A stretch of 13,666 nt of DNA, from NCBI GenBank assembly GCA_049317545.1, contig JBMOIB010000080.1, positions 1 through 13,666 on the forward strand, written 5' to 3'. Of the stretch, positions 6,908-12,202 are shown one piece after another. Origin of the DNA: REEB506 sp049317545 (lineage in GTDB: Bacteria; Pseudomonadota; Alphaproteobacteria; Caulobacterales; Aquidulcibacteraceae). Both the position numbers and the translations under genes were made by a program. The notes under the pieces were generated by a model, which was not told where the DNA came from, made no database searches, and was given only the letters and a program-made list of their open reading frames with translations. Position 1 is the stretch's first letter, and every line of letters starts with the position of its first letter.

Positions 6908-9334
6908 CTACGCCACCTTCTGGAGGTCGGGGACAGGAATATAGCAACTCACCGTCGTACCCCGGCCGGGCTCGGATTCCAGCGCGACCCAGCCGTCGTG
7001 CAATTCGATGAAGGAACGCACCAAGGCCAGGCCGAGGCCCGCGCCCCGACGGTCGTGGCTGACGAAATGGTCGAACGCGCCCGCCTGATCGTCATAGGAA
7101 ATGCCGCGCCCGGTGTCGGACACATAGAGACGCACCATGCCGTCGCGGCGCTCGGCGCCGATGGTGACGACATCGCCCTTTTCAGTGAACCGCAGCGCAT
7201 TGGACATGAGGTTCGCGAGCGCCTGACGCAGACGCGCGCCATCGGCGCGGATCCGCCCGACGCCGGGCGCAACGGCGATCTCGATCTTAACCTCGTGCTC
7301 GCGCGCTTTGGCGCCAGCGAGCGTCACCGCCTCGACGACGAGGTCCTGCACGGGGACATCCGCGAGATTGAGTTCAAGCCGTCCGGCCTCGATCATTGCG
7401 ACCTCGAGAACGGAATCGACGAGGCGCGAGAGATTGTCGGCGCCGGCGAGCACCATCTGGATCACGTCGCGCTGACGGTCATTGAGCGGGCCGGCCATCA
7501 GTTTGGCGAGCACTTCCGCATAGCCCTGGATCGTCTGCAGCGGCGTACGCAGATGGTAGGAGACGTTCTCGACGAATTCCGTCTTCAAGCGGTCTGCCGC
7601 CTCGAAGGCTTCGGCGCGGTCGCGCAGGGCTTCTTCGACACGGCGCGAGGCCGTGATGTCGAGGAACGCGATCAGCGTCGCCCCATCCGGCAGCGGTCGG
7701 CTGATGAACGAGACGATCGATCCGTCCGAACGCCGCATTTCGCCGCGGTCTTCCTGACGCGCGTCGGGCGACGGATCGGTGATGCGGCCCTTGATGCGAT
7801 CCCAGATGTCAGTCTCGTGGTGCAGCGGCGTACACAATTCGATCACACGATCGATGTCGATGGCGCCTTCCATGTCGAGCGGGTCGATCCGCCAGATCGC
7901 GTCGAACGCCGCATTGCGCAATTGCATGCGCCCGTCGAGGCCAAACACGACGACGCCTTCGTGCAGGCGATCGAGCGCGGCGCGCTGGACCTGATGGAGC
8001 GAAGCGTAGCGGCTCTTGAGCAGCGTTTCGGTCGTGATATCGCTGAACACGAGCATCAGGCCGCCGAGAGGATGGCGGCGGCGCGCAACGCGCAGCGTCT
8101 TGCCTTCCGGCAATTGCCACAGCGTCTCGGGAAGATCGGCCATTTCCTGATAGGCGAGCAGTTCGTTGGCTCGCCATTCGGGATAATTGGCGTGCGCCGG
8201 CAAGCGGCGGCGTTCCTTCATGAGGTCGAGCCAGGACGCGTGCGTCGGTTGCTCAGCGAGAAATGCGGGATCGATGTTGAACAGCGCCATGAAGGCGCGG
8301 TTGTGGAACATCACGCGCCGATCGGGCCCAAACACCACCACGGCTTCATTGAGCGCATCGAGGGTCGCGTCGTGCGCCTGCACGATGCGATCGCGCTCCG
8401 CGCGGGCGGTCTCGACGTCGGTTACGTCAAACGCCATGCCCCCCACGGCGCCGGCGACCGGGAACATCAGGACGCGAAAGGCGCGCCGCTCGCCGCGCAC
8501 GACGATGTGGCGGATTTCTTCGATCTCGCCGCCAATCTCGATCGCGCGGCGCGACTGATCGACGGCGCGCGAATCGATAAGCAGGTTGCGCTGCACGGCC
8601 TGATCGAGCGACTTGGATTCAAGGGCGGAGAGATAGGCATCGTTCGCCCATTCAAGCTTACCCTGCCCAGAGAGGCGCCAAGCGAGAAATGGCGCGCGCG
8701 TAAGCATGTCGAGGAACGCGGCCGGATCGCGGGCGATGGCGCGGCGGACATCGTCGTTGCGCCCGGCCTGCGAGGCGCCGTCAGCCGCGCCCTTGGCGGA
8801 GCTGTCGAGTATCCAGACCACGGCGCGCGGGCCAGCCGTGCGGCCGTCGACTTCGACGAACATGCCCTGGGCTGTGGAGAAGGTCAGCGAGAACGACTCG
8901 CCTTCGCGCCGCAGCCGCGTGAGCGCCGGCGCGAGATAAGCGTCGCCGCCCGCCGAGTCGCGTCCCTTGAAGCCTGCGAGCCCCTGGAGAATCCGCACGG
9001 CCGGGCTGTCGCCGACGCCGGCGTCGGCAAACCGCAACAGGCTCGCGAGCGCAAGCGGCGAGCCGTACATCTTCGGTCCGCCCCATGGCGATTCTGGCGA
9101 GATCGCGGGCGCCGCGGCGCCCGGTTCGGATTCCCAAACGAGCGCGACGCCCGGAAATGCGCCCATGAGCGAATCCCAGCGTTGCAGCTTGTCCTCTGCG
9201 GCGCTGGCTTTGGAGCGCCAACGGCCTTCGGCGCCGCGGGCGCCGTCGGAAATTCGCAAGGCCCACAGGACCGCCGCGACAGCAGTCGCCGCAGCGCCGC
9301 CGGCGACCAGCAGATACGTCGCACCAAGATCCAC
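6908..9334 (-). CDS. divL: DivL-type cell-cycle pseudo-histidine kinase (Tyr in H-box)
   Basis: This 808-residue sensor has one N-terminal membrane segment (about 6-26) and several PAS-like regions (about 205-308, 320-435 and 445-562). A dimerisation helix pair (about 577-645) and a full HATPase domain (about 690-800) follow. The H-box reads VSYHLRTPL (591-599). Tyr593 replaces the phospho-accepting His (codon TAC, 7558-7556) and His594 replaces the usual Glu. The ATP site looks intact: N-box with Asn708 and Asn712, DTGRG (740-744), GAGLGL (764-769). Tyr at this position is the hallmark of DivL, which in Caulobacter binds DivK and controls CckA and so CtrA. It starts at GTG 9334 with GAGGGG six bases upstream. 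The Caulobacter protein is slightly shorter (about 770 residues). The upstream gap carries CtrA-like and GANTC sites. Confidence 0.9.
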   Translation of the reverse strand: MDLGATYLLVAGGAAATAVAAVLWALRISDGARGAEGRWRSKASAAEDKLQRWDSLMGAFPGVALVWESEPGAAAPAISPESPWGGPKMYGSPLALASLLRFADAGVGDSPAVRILQGLAGFKGRDSAGGDAYLAPALTRLRREGESFSLTFSTAQGMFVEVDGRTAGPRAVVWILDSSAKGAADGASQAGRNDDVRRAIARDPAAFLDMLTRAPFLAWRLSGQGKLEWANDAYLSALESKSLDQAVQRNLLIDSRAVDQSRRAIEIGGEIEEIRHIVVRGERRAFRVLMFPVAGAVGGMAFDVTDVETARAERDRIVQAHDATLDALNEAVVVFGPDRRVMFHNRAFMALFNIDPAFLAEQPTHASWLDLMKERRRLPAHANYPEWRANELLAYQEMADLPETLWQLPEGKTLRVARRRHPLGGLMLVFSDITTETLLKSRYASLHQVQRAALDRLHEGVVVFGLDGRMQLRNAAFDAIWRIDPLDMEGAIDIDRVIELCTPLHHETDIWDRIKGRITDPSPDARQEDRGEMRRSDGSIVSFISRPLPDGATLIAFLDITASRRVEEALRDRAEAFEAADRLKTEFVENVSYHLRTPLQTIQGYAEVLAKLMAGPLNDRQRDVIQMVLAGADNLSRLVDSVLEVAMIEAGRLELNLADVPVQDLVVEAVTLAGAKAREHEVKIEIAVAPGVGRIRADGARLRQALANLMSNALRFTEKGDVVTIGAERRDGMVRLYVSDTGRGISYDDQAGAFDHFVSHDRRGAGLGLALVRSFIELHDGWVALESEPGRGTTVSCYIPVPDLQKVA

Positions 9335-9340
9335 GTTACG

Positions 9341-9404
9341 CCCCTCGAATCAGCCGTTCGGCCGATCTGAATCTCTCAGACCAAGCGCGATTTTGGAATC
9401 GCGC
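9341..9404 (-). promoter_or_regulatory. divL upstream region: three GANTC sites, hairpin and ribosome-binding site
   Basis: Three GAATC sequences, which fit the CcrM methylation target GANTC, lie at 9347-9351, 9369-9373 and 9396-9400. The third is inside the arm of the hairpin at 9385-9404. The divL Shine-Dalgarno GAGGGG is at 9341-9346 on the minus strand. In Caulobacter, promoter GANTC methylation with GcrA times cell-cycle gene expression, so the cluster suggests methylation-sensitive expression of divL. The sites are seen directly; the regulation is inferred. Confidence 0.5.
9385..9404. repeat. perfect 8-bp inverted repeat (hairpin) between TonB-like gene and divL
   Basis: GCGCGATT (9385-9392) and AATCGCGC (9397-9404) are exact reverse complements around the loop TTGG. 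It lies 37 bases after the TonB-like gene stop and 50 bases before the divL start, both on the minus strand. No U-tract follows on either strand, so it is a weak terminator candidate. It may instead be an operator. The outer part is symmetric enough to bind a dimeric regulator. Confidence 0.55.
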
Positions 9405-9414
9405 GTGCATCAGG

Positions 9415-9430
9415 TTAACCCGAACCTAAC
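9415..9430 (-). promoter_or_regulatory. CtrA-like box upstream of divL (one mismatch)
   Basis: On the minus strand the site reads TTAG-N7-TTAAC, against the Caulobacter consensus TTAA-N7-TTAAC. Only the last base of the first half-site differs. It lies about 80 bases before the divL GTG, immediately after the stop of the TonB-like gene. In DNA this GC-rich a TTAA pair at the right spacing is uncommon. Binding and direction of effect are inferred. Confidence 0.45.
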
Positions 9431-9441
9431 AGGAAGGGGAT

Positions 9442-10056
9442 TTATCCGCGCCGAGCGTGGGCGCCACGGTCGCGCACGGCGGCGGCGCCGCGAATTCGAA
9501 ACACGAACGGGACCTGGTAGCTGACGCCGAAGCGCGGCGTAAATCCCGGCGCCGGCGTGAAGCGCGCGGCGGCGAGCGCTTCGGTCGCGGCCTCCGAAAA
9601 CACCGGCGCTGGCCAGACGTCGACGCAATTGATCGTGCGTGGCGCGCCGTCGACGCCGATCTCGAAATCGAGAATGGCGAACCCTTCGATGCCGAGCCGT
9701 CGCGCGGCGTCGGGAAAACGCGCGACGATCGGCGTCGCCAGTAGCCAAGGCATTGAAACGTCGGCGCTGCCGCGCCAGACGACGCAGCATGGCCCCTCCG
9801 GCAGCCCAAGACGTTCGCGCGCGGCTTCCAGCGCGGCGAGCCGGCCTCGCCAGCGCCGATTGAGGATGAACACCGTGATCGCGACGACGACGCTGATCAC
9901 ACCGCCCGACGCCAGCAGCGCCTGGCCGCCGCCGAGCCCGAACGCCATGAAGACGGTGGTCAACGTGACCTGCGCGAGCACGACGACGACGAACAGCCCG
10001 CCCAGAAACAGCGCGCGGGCGGCGACCGCCGATACTCGACGCGCGAGGACGTTCAC
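9442..10056 (-). CDS. membrane protein with TonB-type C-terminal domain
   Basis: This 204-residue protein has two hydrophobic segments (about 15-40 and 48-65), a short Arg-rich turn, then a region resembling the TonB C-terminal domain (about 107-188). The relevant pieces are GIEGFAILDFEIGVDGAPRT (122-141), VWPAPVFSEAATEALAAARF (147-166) and the closing strand VPFVFRI. In TonB this domain contacts the periplasmic box of outer-membrane receptors. The usual single N-terminal anchor and long Pro-rich linker are absent here, so it may not be an energy transducer. It starts at GTG 10056 with GAGGAG nearby. It lies 81 bases after cobS and 107 bases before divL, all on one strand, but each gap is long enough for its own promoter. 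A Cys pair (90-91) is of unknown meaning. Confidence 0.72.
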   Translation of the reverse strand: MNVLARRVSAVAARALFLGGLFVVVVLAQVTLTTVFMAFGLGGGQALLASGGVISVVVAITVFILNRRWRGRLAALEAARERLGLPEGPCCVVWRGSADVSMPWLLATPIVARFPDAARRLGIEGFAILDFEIGVDGAPRTINCVDVWPAPVFSEAATEALAAARFTPAPGFTPRFGVSYQVPFVFRIRGAAAVRDRGAHARRG

Positions 10057-10137
10057 CCGCTGCTCCTCGGATTGAGCGTTGCGTTAAACCCTCGCGAGAG
10101 CGGACGCGCAAGGCGGGCTCTGCAGTCGCTCTGCGCG

Positions 10138-11124
10138 CTACGCGACTTTCACTCGTGTGGCGGCCTCGGGGAGGTCGTGACCGAACGCGCGCTGGAAGAA
10201 TTCCGCCACCGTCGGGCGCTCGAGTTCGTCGCACTTGTTGAGGAACGTCATGCGGAAGGCGAGCCCGACGTCGCCGAAAATGACGGCGTTTTCCGCCCAA
10301 GTGATGACGGTGCGCGGGCTCATGACGGTGGAGATGTCGCCGTTCATGAAGGCGTTGCGCGTCATGTCGGCGACGCGGACCATGGCCATGATCCGCTTCT
10401 TCCCGTCGGCTGTGTCGTAGGCCTTGCCGGCCTTGGCGAGCACAATGGCGGCTTCGGCGTCGTGGTCGAGATAATTCAACGTCGTAACGATCGACCAGCG
10501 ATCCATCTGGCCCTGATTGATCTGCTGGGTGCCGTGATAGAGCCCGGTCGTGTCGCCCAGGCCGACGGTGTTGGTCGTCGAGAACAGGCGGAAGTGCTTG
10601 TTCGGGCTGATGACGCGGTTCTGGTCGAGCAGCGTGAGCTTGCCCGAGGCTTCGAGCACGCGCTGGATCACGAACATCACGTCCGGCCGGCCGGCGTCAT
10701 ACTCGTCGAAGCAGATGGCCACTGGCCGCTGCAGGGCCCACGGCAGGATGCCCTCGCGAAACTCGGTGATTTGTTTGCCTTCTTTCAGAACGATCGCGTC
10801 CTTGCCGACGAGATCGATCCGCGAAACGTGGCTGTCCAGGTTCACCCGGATCATCGGCCAGTTGAGGCGGGCCGCGACCTGTTCGACGTGCGTCGACTTG
10901 CCGGTGCCGTGGTAGCCTTGAACCATGACCCGCCGGTTGAAGGCGAAACCGGCGAGGATCGCGAGCGTGGTTTGCGGGTCGAAGCGGTAAGCCTCGTCGA
11001 CCTCGGGCACGTATTCGGTCCGCTTGGAGAACGCGGGCGCCATGATGTCGGCCTGGACGCCGAAATCGCGGGCGCTCATTTCGCGGTCCGGAATCATGGT
11101 GAGCAGGTCGTCGGCGGCGGTCAT
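10138..11124 (-). CDS. cobS: aerobic cobaltochelatase AAA+ subunit CobS
   Basis: This 328-residue protein matches CobS across its whole length. CobS is the ATPase that works with CobT to drive cobalt insertion into hydrogenobyrinate a,c-diamide by CobN in aerobic cobalamin synthesis. Walker A is GYHGTGKS (70-77), Walker B is VAICFDEYD (135-143), and a sensor-1 Asn is at 185 in FSTTNT. The CobS-typical stretches RVNLDSHVSRIDLVGKDAIV, EFREGILPWALQ and TTGLYHGTQQINQGQMDRW are all present. The ATG at 11124 has only a weak GGA upstream. The upstream neighbour is the J-domain gene usually found beside cobS in alphaproteobacteria, 66 bases away. Downstream, where cobT commonly sits, there is instead the TonB-like gene. 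Confidence 0.96.
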   Translation of the reverse strand: MTAADDLLTMIPDREMSARDFGVQADIMAPAFSKRTEYVPEVDEAYRFDPQTTLAILAGFAFNRRVMVQGYHGTGKSTHVEQVAARLNWPMIRVNLDSHVSRIDLVGKDAIVLKEGKQITEFREGILPWALQRPVAICFDEYDAGRPDVMFVIQRVLEASGKLTLLDQNRVISPNKHFRLFSTTNTVGLGDTTGLYHGTQQINQGQMDRWSIVTTLNYLDHDAEAAIVLAKAGKAYDTADGKKRIMAMVRVADMTRNAFMNGDISTVMSPRTVITWAENAVIFGDVGLAFRMTFLNKCDELERPTVAEFFQRAFGHDLPEAATRVKVA

Positions 11125-11190
11125 GTGGGGTCGTCCAGGTTCTGGGGTCTAAGCGGTCAATCTGGCGGCTTTTGCGGCTGCGTCCAAGAC

Positions 11191-11826
11191 TTACGCCACG
11201 AGACCCGTCGATTTGAGCGTTTGGAAGGCGCGGATCACCTTGTGGAGTTGGGTCTCCATGGTCCGATCGCCGCCGTTGGAATCCGGGTGGTAACGCTTGA
11301 CCAGCTCGGCGTAGCGGATGCGGATGGCGGCCGGATCCGTCCCGGGCGTCAGGTCGAGGGTTTCGAGCGCCAGGAGCTGCAGGCGCGAATAGTGCGGCGC
11401 GTCGTCGCGCTCGGCGCGTGCGCCGCCAGGACCTGAGTCTCCCGCGAACATGCCGAACGGATCGCGCCGCTTGCCGGACTGGAAGTTGCGCTGCGCCGCC
11501 GAGAGCCGGTCGCCGCGCGCGGCGCGGAAGGTCCAGGTTGGGCGGTGGCCGGCCGCTTCGGCGCGGTCGTAGGCGGCCAGCTCGGCGTCGCTCATGCCGG
11601 CGAAATAGTTCCAGCGGCGATTGTACTCGCTCGCATGGTCCAGACAGAACCACCAGAATTCGCCATTGTGCTGGCGCGCCTTGGGCGCGCGGTGGGCGCC
11701 GGCGTGGCTGCACCCCACATGATCGCAAGCCCGTTCGGCCGGCGCACGCGCCTCGGCGGCCCCCGCGTCTCGCTTCTTGACGCGGATGTCGACGAATTTT
11801 GGTTTGTATTCGAACGCGGCGGTCAT
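11191..11826 (-). CDS. J-domain (DnaJ-like) molecular chaperone protein
   Basis: This 211-residue protein has its J-domain at the C-terminus (about 150-208), with the invariant HPD at 180-182 that stimulates DnaK ATPase. The N-terminal half resembles the alphaproteobacterial family encoded beside cobS. It has a possible zinc site, CDHVGCSH (34-41) plus CLDH (61-64), then SEYNRRWNYFAGMSDAE and HRPTWTF. It is neither a canonical DnaJ (no Gly/Phe or zinc-finger repeat region after the J-domain) nor CbpA. The start ATG at 11826 (MTAAFEYKPKFVDIRVKK) fits the family N-terminus but has no Shine-Dalgarno. The frame continues to 12009 through bolA antisense, which I reject. bolA diverges from it with start codons only 10-16 bases apart. 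Confidence 0.88.
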   Translation of the reverse strand: MTAAFEYKPKFVDIRVKKRDAGAAEARAPAERACDHVGCSHAGAHRAPKARQHNGEFWWFCLDHASEYNRRWNYFAGMSDAELAAYDRAEAAGHRPTWTFRAARGDRLSAAQRNFQSGKRRDPFGMFAGDSGPGGARAERDDAPHYSRLQLLALETLDLTPGTDPAAIRIRYAELVKRYHPDSNGGDRTMETQLHKVIRAFQTLKSTGLVA

Positions 11827-11829
11827 CGT

Positions 11830-11835
11830 GGGGAG
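11830..11835 (+). promoter_or_regulatory. Shine-Dalgarno that decides the bolA start
   Basis: GGGGAG lies seven bases before GTG 11843 but only one base before ATG 11837. Normal spacing (5-9 bases) favours the GTG as the bolA initiation codon. Confidence 0.55.
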
Positions 11836-11842
11836 TATGTGT

Positions 11843-12154
11843 GTGACCGATCCTGCGAACAAGGAATTGACAGGCGAGAAATCGACGCCGACGCGCGTCG
11901 ATCGCATCCGCGCGGCGCTCAGTCTGCGCTTCACCCCCCTCTCCCTCGAGGTGATCGACGAGAGCGATCGCCATGCCGGCCATGCAGGCGCGGTCGTCGG
12001 CGAGGTCACCCATGTCCGGGTTCGGATGACCAGCGCGGTCTTTGCAGGACTTTCGCGCGTTGCGCGCCAGCGAGCCGTGAACGAGGCGCTCGCCGCGGAA
12101 TTCGCCGCCGGGCTGCATGCGCTGGCGCTGGAGCTCGCTGCGCCCGAAGCTTAA
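11843..12154 (+). CDS. bolA: BolA-family protein
   Basis: This is a protein of about 103 residues with the BolA fold. BolA proteins pair with monothiol glutaredoxins to coordinate a [2Fe-2S] cluster and act in iron homeostasis and stress; E. coli BolA also affects cell shape. Family elements in order are RIRAALSLRFTPLSLEVIDES, then DRHAGHAG, THVRVRMTSAVFAGLSRVARQR, and LHALAL near the end. The His of DRHAGH and of LHAL, candidates for cluster ligands, are kept. The commonly seen RHR before the last helix is RQR here. I choose GTG 11843 because of the Shine-Dalgarno spacing; ATG 11837 is the alternative. It diverges from the J-domain gene, so its promoter must lie inside that gene. CTTGAC at 11776-11781 followed by an AT-rich patch is a weak candidate. 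Confidence 0.88.
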   Translation: MTDPANKELTGEKSTPTRVDRIRAALSLRFTPLSLEVIDESDRHAGHAGAVVGEVTHVRVRMTSAVFAGLSRVARQRAVNEALAAEFAAGLHALALELAAPEA

Positions 12155-12166
12155 CGCGCCATTAAC
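12151..12166 (+). promoter_or_regulatory. full-consensus CtrA-like box between bolA and the metalloenzyme-HhH gene
   Basis: The sequence TTAACGCGCCATTAAC fits TTAA-N7-TTAAC exactly. The first half-site overlaps the bolA stop codon, and the second ends 36 bases before the next ATG. In Caulobacter such boxes are bound by phosphorylated CtrA, either activating (box near -35) or repressing. The tight spacing to the next ribosome-binding site leaves little room for a leader, so repression, or action on a very short leader, is possible. Binding is inferred. Confidence 0.55.
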
Positions 12167-12202
12167 CGAACCGGCGCGGTCTCTCCTGAGGGAGATTGCG
12201 TC

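Noticed and set aside
6581..9370. 929-codon open frame on the plus strand opposite divL
   Set aside because: Antisense shadow of the 808-residue DivL-type protein, with no domain pattern of its own and Arg/His/Asp-rich low-information sequence.
11827..12009. N-terminal extension of the J-domain protein into bolA antisense
   Set aside because: The added residues are Arg/Ser-rich shadow sequence. The family N-terminus (FVDIRVKK region) fits ATG 11826.
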